64,000 nt of DNA from Rugalucina vietnamica (Eukaryota > Mollusca > Bivalvia > Lucinida > Lucinidae), in contig OZ024876.1 in the NCBI GenBank assembly GCA_964017185.1, forward strand, positions 866,001 through 930,000. Reading direction: 5' to 3'. The translations under genes were made by a program, and so were the position numbers. The notes beneath the pieces are model-generated. The model worked only from the letters and a program-made list of their open reading frames with translations. It was not told where the DNA came from and did not search any database. This document shows, one piece after another, positions 1 through 9,715 of this stretch. How positions within the stretch are numbered: the stretch's first letter is position 1; the number at the start of each line of letters is the position of its first letter.

Positions 1-3000
1 GTGTGGGACCTTGGTTCTGATTGCGCCAGTGTGTGACTTCGGTTCTGATTGCAACAGTGTGGGACCTTGGTTTTGATTGCACCAGCGTGAGACTTTGTTT
101 CTGATTGCACCAGTGTGTGACTTTGGTTCTGATTGCAGCAGTGTGGGACGTTGATCCTGATTACAATTTAATTGAACTTTGGTTTTAATTACAGAAGCGT
201 GGGACGTTGATCCTGATTGCACCAATATGGGACTTTGGCTCTGATTGCCCCAGTGTGGGGCTTTATTTCTGATTACACCGGTGTGAGATTATGGTTCTGA
301 TTGAACTAGTGTTGGACCAAACTTTGGTCCTGATTGCACCAGTGTGGGGGTTTTGGTTCTGATTACACCAGTGTGAGATTTTGGTTCTGATTGCATCGGT
401 GTGGGACTTTGGTTCTGATTGAACTAGTTTGGGACCCAGGTTCTGATTGCACAAGTGTAAGACTTTGGTTCTGATTGCACCAGAATGGGACTTTGGTTTT
501 GATAGCCCCAGTGTGGAGCTTTATTTCTGATTACACCGGTGTGAGATTTAGGTTCTGATTGAACGAGTGATAGACATTTGTCCTGATTGCACTAGTCTGG
601 GTCTTTGGTTCTGATTACACCAGTGTGGGACTTTGGTTCTGATTGCAGCCGTGTGGGACTTTGGTTCTGATTGCAGCCGTGTGGGACTTTGGTTCTGATT
701 GCACCAGTGTGGGACTTTGGTTCTGATTACACCATTGTGGAACTTTGGTTCTGATTAAACGAGTGTTAGACATTTGTCCTGATTGCACCAGTCTGGTACT
801 TTGGTTCTGATTGCAGCCGTGCGGGACTTTGGTTCTGATTGCAGCCGTGTGGGACTTTGGTTCTGATTGCACCAGTGTGGGACTTTGGTTCTGATTACAC
901 CATTGTGGAACTTTGGTTCTGATTGAACGAGTGTAAGACATTTGTCCTGATTGCACCAGTCTGGTACTTTGGTTCTGATTGCAGCCGTGTGGGACTTTGG
1001 TTCTGATTGCAGCCGTGTGGGACTTTGGTTCTGATTGCACTAGTGTGGGACTTTGATTCTGATTACACCATTGTGGAACTTCGGTTCTAATTGCACCAGT
1101 GTGGATCTTTGGTGCAACTTGCATCAGTGTGTGACTTTGGTTCTGGTTACATCAGCATGGGACTTTTGTTCTGATTAATAAAAATAATTGTTAGATCCTT
1201 TGGAAGCACTAAAAATACAAAGCTAGAAGATGGGCCATATTGTACAATTTCGGGTAATGAACCTTCATCAGTGACCCTTTATAAAACTGGCAGCGAAAGC
1301 CAGACATTTTGCTGCAATTTCAAGAATTTACATCTGTGTAGTCTAAATCGGACTCAAATTCCCAAAGGGGCCAAATAATCAAAATACTGTTAAGAAGATA
1401 ATTCTCAACATATAAAAATTTGAAATACTCCATATATATTCACTGATCCCAAAAGATCAAAAGAAAAATATAATCTGCACTATGGATGATGTACGGGGAG
1501 ACTTTTTAGGGCCGCCACACGGCACAACACCAGCTGCAGTAATAGCAAATAAAAATAATTGTTAGATCCTTTGGAAGCACTAAAAATACAAAGCTAGAAG
1601 ATGGGCCATATTGTACAATTTCGGGTAATGAACCTTCATCAGTGACCCTTTATAAAACTGGCAGCGAAAGCCAGACATTTTGCTGCAATTTCAAGAATTT
1701 ACATCTGTGTAGTCTAAATCGGACTCAAATTCCCAAAGGGGCCAAATAATCAAAACCAGTTTGGGACTTTGGTACCAATTCCACCCGTGCACTTTTGTTC
1801 TGATTGCACCAGCGTGAGACTTGGGTTCTGATTGCACCAGTGATGGACTTGGGTTTTGATTACACCAGTATGGGACTTTAGTTCTGATTACACCAGTGTG
1901 TGACTGGTTCTGATTGCACCAGTGTGTGACTTTGATTCTGATTTCACCAGTGTGATACTTTGGTTCTGATTACACCAGTATGGGACTTTAGTTTGGATTA
2001 AACCAGTGTGGGACTTGGTTCTGATTGCACCCGTGTGCAACTTTGTTCTGATTGCACCAGCGTGAGACTTAGATTGTGATTGCACCAGTGTGGGACTTTG
2101 GTTCTGATTACACCAGTATGGGACTTTAGTTCTGATTAAATCAGTGTGGGACTTTGGTTCTGATTGGACCAGTGTGTGACTTTGGTTCTGATTGCAGCAG
2201 TGTGGAACTTTGTTTCTTATTGCACCAGTGTGGGACTTTGGTTCTGATTGCAGCAGTGTGGGACTTTGGTTCTACTTGTATCAGTGTTGGGCTTTGGTTC
2301 TACTTGCATCAGTGTTGGACTTTGGTTCTGATTGCACCATTGTTGGACTTTGGTTCTGATTGCACCAGTGTGGACTTTGGTTCTAATTACACCAGGACTT
2401 AAGTTCTGATTAAACCTGTGTGTGACTTTGGTTCTGATTGCACCAGTATGAGACTATAGTTCTGATTACACCAGTATGGGACTTTATTTCTGATTATTCC
2501 AGTATGGGGCTTTGATTCTGATTGCACCAGTGTGAGGCTTAGGTTCTGATTGCAGCAGTGTGGGACTTTGGTTCTGATTGCAGCAGTGTGGGACTTTGGT
2601 TCTACTTGCATCAGTATTGGACTTTGGTTCTACTTGCACCAGTGTTGGACGTTAGTTCTGGTAGTTCTGGTTGCACCATGGTCGGACTTTGGTTCTGATT
2701 GCACCAGTGTGGACTTTGGTTCTAATTACATCAGAACGGGACTTTAATTCTGATTAAACCAGTGTTTGACTTTGGTTCTGATTACACCAGTACGGGACTT
2801 AAGTTCTGATTATTCCAGTATGGGACTTTAGTTCTGATTGCACCAGTGTGAGACTTTGGTTCTGATTGCACCAGTGTGAGACTTTGGTTCTGATTGCACC
2901 AGTGTGAGACTTTGGTTCTGATTGCACCAGTGTGAGACTTTGGTTCTGATTGCACCAGTTTGAGACTTTGGTTCTGATTGCACCAGTGTCGGACTTTGGT

Positions 3001-4155
3001 TCTGATTACCCAGCGTGAGACTTTGTTTCTGATTGCACCAGTATGAGACTATAGTTCTGATTACACCAGTACGGGACTTTATTTCTGATTATTCCAGTAT
3101 GGGGCTTGAATTCTGATTGCACCAGTGTGAGGCTTAGCTTCTGATTGCAGCAGTGTGGTTCTGATTGCAGCAGTGTGGGCCTTTGCTTCTGATTGCACCA
3201 GTGTGGGACTTTGGTTCTACTTGCATCAGTGTTGGACTTTGGTTCTACTTGCACCAGTGTTGGACGTTAGTTCTGGTAGTTCTGGTTGCACCATGGTCGG
3301 ACTTTGGTTCTGATTGCACCAGTGTGGACTTTGGTTCTAATTACACCAGAACGGGACTTTAATTCTGATTAAACCAGTGTTTGACTGTGGTTCTGATTGC
3401 ACCAGTATGAGACTTTAGTTCTGATTACGGGACTTAAGTTCTGATTATTCCAGTATGGGACTTTAGTTCTGATTGCAGCAGTGTAAGACTTGGTTCTGAT
3501 TGCACCAGTGTGAGACTTTGGTTCTGATTGCACCAGTGTGAGACTTTGGTTATGATTGCACCAGTGTGAGACTTTGGTTCTGATTGCACCACTGTCGGAC
3601 TTGGTTCTGATTGCACCAGTGTGTGACTTTAGTTCTGATTACACCAGTACGGGATTTAAGTTCTGATTATTCCAGTATGGGACTTTAGTTCTGATTAAAC
3701 CAGTGTAAGACTTGGTTCTGATTGCACCAGTGTGGGACTTTGGTTCTGATTGCACCAGTGTGAGACTCTGGTTCTAATTGCACCAGTGTGAGACTCTGGT
3801 TCTGATTTTTTTTTTTTTTTTGAAATATATACCCGGTAGTATTCAAAACACAAAGTTTAGTTCTGATTAAACCAGTGTAAGACTTGGTTCTGATTGCACC
3901 AGTGTGAGACTTTGGTTCTGATTGCACCAGTGTGAGACTTTTTCTGATTGCACCAGTGTGAGACTTTGGTTCTGATTGCACCAGTGTGAGACTTTGGTTC
4001 TGATTGCACCAGTTTGCGACTTTGGTGTGATTGCACCAGTGTGGGAATTTGGTTCTGATTGCACGCACCAGCGTGAGACTTTGGTCCTGATTGCACCAGT
4101 GTGGGAATATGGTTCTGATTGCACCAGTGTGTGACTTTGCTTCTGATTGCACCAG

Positions 4156-4168
<13 letters not shown>
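1..4168. repeat. 28-bp satellite array with higher-order structure
   Basis: The array is built of a 28-bp unit, consensus about GGTTCTGATTGCACCAGTGT followed by GGGACTTT, with 10-20% variation between units. Spacing was measured directly, for example units starting at 663, 691 and 719. It is interrupted at 1177-1755 by a dispersed repeat and near 3809-3858 by a poly-T block. Because 28 is not a multiple of three and the complement of the unit has no stop codon, the minus strand is open in all frames over long stretches, giving fake proteins with a 28-residue period (up to 195 codons). I read these as repeat artefacts, not genes: the frames carry no splice signals and the phase simply cycles. 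Confidence 0.95.
1177..1755 (+). mobile_element. Dispersed repeat family A, with 208-bp direct terminal repeats
   Basis: A 208-bp block at 1177-1384 recurs almost exactly at 1548-1755 (offset 371) around a 163-bp interior. The interior carries the family A signature near 1484-1545 (GATGATGTACGGGGAGACTT, then GCCGCCACAC). The same family is recognisable at 6457-6840, 24664-25135, 33172-33655, 36641-36700 and 53041-53998. It lies inside the satellite, whose units resume on both sides. The repeat-interior-repeat layout may mean a tandem dimer or an LTR-like miniature element. No TG...CA termini or coding capacity are seen. Confidence 0.8.
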
Positions 4169-4206
<38 letters not shown>

Positions 4207-4241
4207 AAATATATACCCGGTAGTATTCAAAACACAAATAT
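3809..4241. repeat. Duplicated poly-T plus boundary segment at the satellite edge
   Basis: A poly-T run followed by GAAATATATACCCGGTAGTA and TTCAAAACACAAA occurs at about 3808-3853 and again at about 4158-4238. The second copy is where the satellite finally ends. The first therefore looks like satellite boundary DNA copied back into the array, by unequal exchange or gene conversion. Confidence 0.75.
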
Positions 4242-4299
4242 AATAAGACAATATTTTATCAAAGCTTGTCATCTAGATCTTAGAGAGTGGGCTTTTAAA

Positions 4300-4385
4300 T
4301 TGTGGGATGATGTGATTCTCGAATGATTAAGCGCGATAATGAAACATCAGCGCTCTTTACTACTCGACCGCGGGGGCGCCACATC
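4300..4385 (-). mobile_element. tRNA-derived SINE head (S1-like)
   Basis: On the minus strand this reads as a tRNA-like 5' end, GGTCGAGTAGTAAAGAGCGC (A-box-like), then a spacer ending in CATTCGAGAATCACATC. The same spacer order occurs in the S1-type SINEs at 22930 and 25228. There is no clear B box or tail, so this is a truncated copy. Confidence 0.45.
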
Positions 4386-4527
4386 ATAATTCAACATATG
4401 CTGACTTGAACTTTGAGAAATGTCAACACAGAATGCTATATTTGCGAAACTGGCTTTCGAAAGTAAATGTCAAGTATATATTAATTCTAAATGTTTTTCT
4501 TTGCACTGTTCATATCGTATTTAATGG

Positions 4528-4617
4528 CGTTGTTGGTGTTGCTGTTGCTATTTTGTTGTTGTTGTTGCTACTGCTCCTACTATTGTTGCTGCTTCTGCTG
4601 TTTTGCTGTTGTTGATT
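4528..4617. repeat. Imperfect GTT/GCT trinucleotide microsatellite
   Basis: About 90 bp of interrupted GTT, GCT and ACT triplets. The leucine-rich open frame on the plus strand here is only a reading of the repeat. Confidence 0.85.
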
Positions 4618-4796
4618 TCAGTCCAACATATTCCAAACTGACGGACTCCTGAAATTGAAAACATGTTTTTCCATAGTCCATTTTGAAATAAAAATGGAAA
4701 ATCCAGGAAGTGCAGAAATAAAACAAATACGTGGGCTGTCTCAAAATACACTGAATTAAAGGACACGGCCCTGAAAACTAATTGATAACTGAAGTG

Positions 4797-6105
4797 CATG
4801 CATGAGGGTCTGGATGGGGTATAATGATTGAAGAATAATGGCCTAAAATTTTTAATGAGAGTGAATAAAGAGCAAAAAATTTAATGATTAGTGAATAAGT
4901 AGGTCCTAAAGAATAATGAATAAATGAAAAATTTTAATGAATAGCAGAATAATATAATGAATAGTGAATAATAACATTTTAAAGAATAATGAATATGCTA
5001 AAATTTGGCTATGGAATTGTCTTAGATGGCCTCCCTGACATTCCAGAATTTCATTTTTTTCTGGAGTCTGGGTACCCCAAGACCCGATTTAGCTCAAATG
5101 TTATTTAATTTTTCTGAAATCTTTGAATGTTTGGAAAGAAATATGTCTGGAAGCCAAGCATGTAGGGGCTCACTTCATGAATCAATTGAAAATTAAGGTT
5201 GAGAAAAATAAAATCAAATAATTCTGGATGTTTCCTGAGCCAGATACTATTTCACTGTTTTGTTTGCTTATGTATATGTATTTTCTTTTTATTCTGTTAC
5301 CCCACTTTGTCCTTATTATGTATGTTCCAATTCTATAATGAGAATCTTTTCTGTAGACAGACATCACTTTGCTTTTTATATGACAGAGCATAATTATGGT
5401 GACTTTTGCAATCAGAAACAAGGCAGCACTAAGAACGTTAATGCAAATCTAACTGGCAGTTTATATGGCGCTACATAATTTTTTCCTCGCTCGCTTCGCT
5501 CGCTCGGTATTTAAGACATTTATAAAATGTTTTGTACAATCAGGTACAAGCACAAATTCATACATCACATAGTACTCCTATGCTAACTAGCTTACTAAAT
5601 AAAAACAACAGCATTTTATTATAACTTTTACCCCTGAAGTTACCACTTTTCTTAAATTAATCTTTGGTATTCATAATTGAAGAGAAAGATTCAGGGTGAA
5701 CTCAGGGCATATTCACTATACAGTTTGGAGGGGATTATATTCCCAACAGATTTAAAAGAGGATTTGCTAAAACAAATCAATTTACTATATTGGAAAGTTT
5801 CTATGAGGCTTTGTGGTCTAGCAGATAATATATGCTTCTCTCAAGATGTTAATATCAAGGTTGCACTCAGCGGTCTACAATTTAGTATCATAGAACTAGT
5901 CCTTGTGGATACCTTAGGTGGGGAATACCTATTTGCTTGTAGAAATTAGCTGGGTGAAGAAAGCGGTACTAGTAATTATCATATTTTAATGAATAATCGA
6001 GCTAATTTTAATGAATAAGCCAAAATTTTAATGACAGTGAATAAATGGCTAAATTTTTAGTGATTAGTGAATACCAGGACACCCCATCCAGACCTTCATG
6101 CATTC
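4797..6105. mobile_element. Putative 1.3-kb TIR DNA transposon, non-autonomous
   Basis: The left end (ATGCATGAGGGTCTGGATGG, from about 4799) and the right end (its complement, ACCCCATCCAGACCTTCATG from about 6080) form a roughly 24-26 bp inverted repeat with two mismatches. Both subterminal regions (4825-5000 and 5975-6075) are AT-rich arrays of AATGAATA-type words. Inside is a plus-strand open frame of 90 codons at 5677-5949 (EGIIFPTDLKEDLLKQ and so on) that I do not recognise; it has no transposase signature I can see. No target duplication is obvious. Other copies in a genome would be needed to fix the ends. Confidence 0.5.
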
Positions 6106-6342
6106 AATCGTTGAATAACCTTCTGTAACCTTCTCTCTTGCTGAAAGTCAACAAAAATACAAATTCCTTGGGCAGTAAAATTTCTCAACGATGATAAAAC
6201 TACGAGAGCACTATAGCGAAATATGCAGTACCAGAAAAGGCAATATGACACCATGCATGTACTTTTTCCATTCTTAAGCGAAAATACAACTTCTATATGA
6301 CCGTGCGAGAAGGGCCGGTAAGAAGCTAAAGTATAATATATT

Positions 6343-6370
6343 TTGTAAAAAAAAAAAAAAAAAAAAAAAA
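6343..6370. repeat. Poly-A tract
   Basis: A run of 27 or so A residues. It marks no recognised retroelement 3' end here; the surrounding sequence from 6106 to 6456 shows nothing else that I can identify. Confidence 0.8.
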
Positions 6371-6456
6371 TGCATCTACTTGTTTGAAAGCACGGCTGCA
6401 ACTCTTGAAAGTTCAAAAGATAGATACAGTGGATGAAAACGAAAAGTGCAGCAAAT

Positions 6457-6840
6457 GCTAGAAAAGCAGCTTCATTTGCTATTACTGCAGCTGGTGTTGT
6501 GCCGTGTGGCGGCCCTAGAAAGTCTCCTCGTACATCATTCATAGTACAGATTAAAGTTTCCCCTTGATCCTTTGAGATCAGCTAGGGTATTCTGAGAAAT
6601 CAGAAAATTATAATCAGTTAAGATTCCTTTCCTAACCAACGTTTACAGTATTTGGCCCCATTTGGATTATTATAGTCTTTATATTGACTATCCTAATAAA
6701 AATGCGAAATTCTCTTTGACTCCATGTTGCCACATCTATAGGGTCACTGAAGAGGCTTAAGTAGCCGAACCAATTCCTTTTCTCATTAATATGTTAACTG
6801 CTCTTAAAGGGTCTCATTTTGTTTTATTTACATACCTTGC
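6457..6840 (-). mobile_element. Family A dispersed repeat
   Basis: This is a reverse-orientation copy of the element at 1177 and 33172. The signature GTGTGGCGGCCCTAGAAAGT with CATCATTCATAGTACAGATT lies near 6507-6551. It ends with the conserved GCTCTTAAAGGGTCTCATTT segment near 6812. There is no coding capacity. The next stretch, 6841-7540, is AT-rich; apart from a diverged family C half-element at roughly 7349-7510 (AACATAGATTGTGG, AAGAACCGCC) I see nothing in it. Confidence 0.75.
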
Positions 6841-7540
6841 TGTCTAGAATACCGACGTACAGGCAGAGCACTCTCCTCCTCTAAGACAGGTCTTGATTCT
6901 CAGCATACATTGTGGGGGACATCGGCATACTGTTAATAATAATAACAGGAATATATCAAATTGGCAATAGTGATCAATAGTATCTTAAATCGAATTAAAA
7001 ATCTAATGATTATAATAGAATATCATTTATCAATTTCATACATTTTTGGAGGGAGCATCGGTACACTGTTATTGATAGAACAATATGTAAAATCGAATAT
7101 TGTTCCATAGAAGGGTTACGCATTATCATTATTTACTATAATCCATGAATCTTAAATAAGCTTATAGAAAAATACCATTGTATGCTTTATGCGTGAAGTT
7201 CAAACCATGTATCTCTAGACCTCTAGACAGCAGAATTAATCTATTTTACTTATTTATATTTTATTTTACTTTTATTTCGATGAAAAGAATACAATGCAGT
7301 GTTTCAGTCAGGCTGCGAGAAATTAGACCATCATGTCAACAAGTCCATGTACTGAATACGCCCTTTAACATTTTATATAGGAATTCTGGGGTTATCAGGG
7401 GTACACTTATTTTTCATACTTTTGATTTTAAACATAGATTGTGGATTCTCGTAAGAACCGCCCAAAATATCAAAATTATTTTGACGAAACTTTCAATTTT
7501 CACTGCTTAAGCAAATCTCTGTATATTGCATAATCAGGTT

Positions 7541-7798
7541 AACCATGTTGTGTTTTGAATAAGACACCGGTTACTACCTAGTAACCACGTTGTGTTTTGA
7601 ATAAGACACCGGTTACTACCTAGTAACCATGTTGTGTTTTGAATAAGACACCGGTTTCTACCTAGTAACCATGTTGTGTTTTGAATAAGACACCGGTTAC
7701 TACCTAGTAATCATGTTGTGTTTTGAATAAGACACCGGTTTCTACCTAGTAACTATGTTGTATTTTGAATAAGACACCGGTTACTGCCTAGTAATTGT
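7541..7798. repeat. 42-bp minisatellite, six copies
   Basis: Units begin at a constant 42-bp step (GTTGTG at 7547, 7589, 7631, 7673, 7715 and 7757). Each unit contains GGTTACTACCTAGTAACC, a palindrome of two 8-bp arms with a CC spacer. Copies differ by only one to four bases, so the array is young. Confidence 0.95.
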
Positions 7799-7883
7799 AA
7801 TCATTTCGTTCTGACATGACAGCAACAGCAAAATCTGTTACAAACAACGCAAGCCTACAAATTATTATTTGTGAACAACGAAT

Positions 7884-8529
7884 CATCAGGAAAACAAGTC
7901 CATGAAATGTAAACCCCCTTAAAAAGGTACAAGTAGGCAAAGATCAGGAATTGGCGCAATCAGAAAAAGATTCCTACTCCAAAAACCGAGGTGGGAAAAA
8001 CCCAAACTAACAATCAGGTACTTATACCATGAAACATATCGTAAGCCGAATGAGCAGCTATTTTCCCAATAGGTGGCCACTCAGTTACCTTAACTTAACT
8101 AAAAATATGAAAACATACATAAGGCGCCAACAGCACAAAAAAAAATTTATACACCAAGACATAAAACAAAAAGAACCACCACAGAAGTATCGACTTGGAA
8201 CGATCAGTAACACAAAGTTACTGGCGGGCTTAAACCGGTTTTACATGGCCATAACCTCACCCTCAGCTTCTGCAGTGGTTCATAACATTTAGTTAGTTAT
8301 TCCCCACTTTTATATAGCAAAACAGGGGTATGCAGAGGTATACCTATGTTTCTTATTTTTGCTCCAAAACATAGATTGTGGGTACTCGTTAGAACCGCCT
8401 TGGCAACGTATACGTACAATATATGTTTTGAGCAACAATAAGAAAAATATCAAATTTTCTCTACTGAAAATTTTCATTTTTTACAACTTTAAAAATCTTT
8501 GTATATTGCATGTGTATGTTTTCGTAATG
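7884..8529 (+). mobile_element. Family C fold-back MITE, interrupted
   Basis: The termini CATCAGGAAAACAAGTCCAT and the complement ATGTTTTCGTAATG match the ends of the intact family C copy at 45241-45516. The body includes the hairpin-arm sequence AACATAGATTGTGGGTACTC followed by GTTAGAACCGCC near 8370-8400. A PLE 3' fragment at 7922-8300 sits inside the left part, so this copy pre-dates that insertion. Confidence 0.75.
7922..8300 (-). mobile_element. PLE 3'-end fragment nested in family C
   Basis: A 5'-truncated copy of the Penelope-like 3' region in reverse orientation. It begins with the common 3' terminus AAAGGTACAAGTAGGCAAAG, has GATTCCTACTCCAAAAACCG and CGATCAGTAACACAAAGTTA, and ends at TTTAGTTAGTTA. 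All PLE copies in this window share the 3' terminus but differ in 5' extent, as expected of target-primed retrotransposition. Confidence 0.8.
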
Positions 8530-8576
8530 GTAAGCACACTAGATAAAAATTCGTTAAATTTGAAACTGGTACTTAC

Positions 8577-8706
8577 ACAGAACAACTTGTCGAATCCTTT
8601 CAAAGTGAGCTTTCAGTTTCGCATCATCTTCGTCACTTTTAACATGACATGCAACCAGAGCGAGAATGCATAAAGCAATCATGAAAATTTGTGCTTTGCT
8701 AGACAT
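8577..8706 (-). CDS. First coding exon of a predicted small secreted protein (gene continues left)
   Basis: The minus-strand ATG at 8706-8704 opens a 43-codon frame. It begins with a typical signal peptide: MSSKAQ, a hydrophobic core IFMIALCILALVA, then a Ser-containing cleavage region near residues 20-25. An acidic and basic mature start follows (SDEDDAKLKAHFERIRQ). The frame stays open up to a consensus splice donor, GTAAGT, whose first base is 8576. A TATA box sits 105 bp upstream of the ATG. ATG, signal peptide, donor and TATA in the right order make this one of the stronger host-gene calls here. The protein family is not recognised. Following exons should lie below 8570, where family C and PLE copies occupy what would be the first intron; I could not place them. 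Confidence 0.6.
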
Positions 8707-8810
8707 ATTGCTTTACGCTAAGCGTCCGAAAAGATTGGTCGGAAAATGCTGAGGTAAGCGTCAAATGTTGTTTAAGCGCAAAGTGACAGAAGTATGGCCT
8801 GTGATGCGAT

Positions 8811-8820
8811 TTTATATATT
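8811..8820 (-). promoter_or_regulatory. TATA box upstream of the secreted-protein exon
   Basis: The minus strand reads AATATATAAA, followed by AATCGC. It lies about 105 bp upstream of the ATG at 8706, leaving room for a transcription start about 30 bp downstream and a short 5' leader of roughly 75 nt. Positional inference only. Confidence 0.45.
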
Positions 8821-9715
8821 TAAACAATCCCACTTTTAGCAAGTATATTAGCACATTTCTGCCAGGCCCACATACCAAGCCCCAAAAATGCAAAACAAGC
8901 AGAAAATACCAGATAATATTGTACATGTAGCCCACGTCGATATTGCGCGAAAACAGATGTGAATACCCGGTCATGATTCTGTAGCAGAAATAGAGTGCAA
9001 TAGAGATGTTCACTTTCAAACTCTCTTTTGTCTTACAAACACATATTTTTCATTTTCCAATTACAAAATAACATAATTATACGGTAGTGTATATTTTCAA
9101 GATACATGCCTCAGCATGAGATCACTAAACAACATTAAAATAAAAAGGGAAAAACACAACATTCTTTAATTTTCTTTCCCTTTACATATAAGTCTGTCCT
9201 GAACACATATACTAAAGCTGTATCATTAAAACAAGGAGACAATTTTGACCAAAAAGCATGCAAGACGTTGCGCTTTGAAGTGAATGACAAAAAGAAAGAA
9301 TCATTTATCGACCCTACCCGTCAAAAAAAGTCCCTAAATCTCAGATTTGGGAGGACAAAATGTTCATGTTATGACTATGGGGCTGAAGTTAGAATTTATA
9401 GGAGAAGAAATATACACACTTTCGTTATAAAACAGTTTGGCTGGTTTATCAGAATCCAGACAATGCAACTAAATTTTTTTCACAACCCACCCCATCTTTG
9501 GCCAAAATGAACCATAAGACTTTGGACTGATTTGCAGTTGTTAGTCAACAGCACTTTGTGAGCAAACAAATATGGGCTTGTTTGTCATATGAATACTGAA
9601 CAATGTCCACACCTTGATTATTTATTGTTTTGTATTTTTAAGTTTATTTTGAAAGGAATGGTACTTATTGCATTTTTTTTTTTTTCTAATTTATAATCTT
9701 ATAGTTTATTTCTAG
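8821..9715. other. No recognisable gene or repeat
   Basis: AT-rich sequence between the minus-strand exon at 8577-8706 and the plus-strand exon at 9716. Short open frames on both strands lack splice signals or family signatures. The long T tract at 9672-9686 leads into the acceptor site of the exon at 9716. Confidence 0.5.

Noticed and set aside
615..1124. Long minus-strand repeat protein (169 codons, 28-residue period)
   Set aside because: It is the translation of the 28-bp satellite; the opposite frames are equally open and there are no gene signals.
3685..4272. 195-codon minus-strand frame with poly-lysine
   Set aside because: Satellite plus poly-T read through; the poly-Lys runs are the poly-T tracts.
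7541..7798. CRISPR-like array
   Set aside because: Units are contiguous 42-bp tandem repeats without variable spacers, in eukaryotic DNA.
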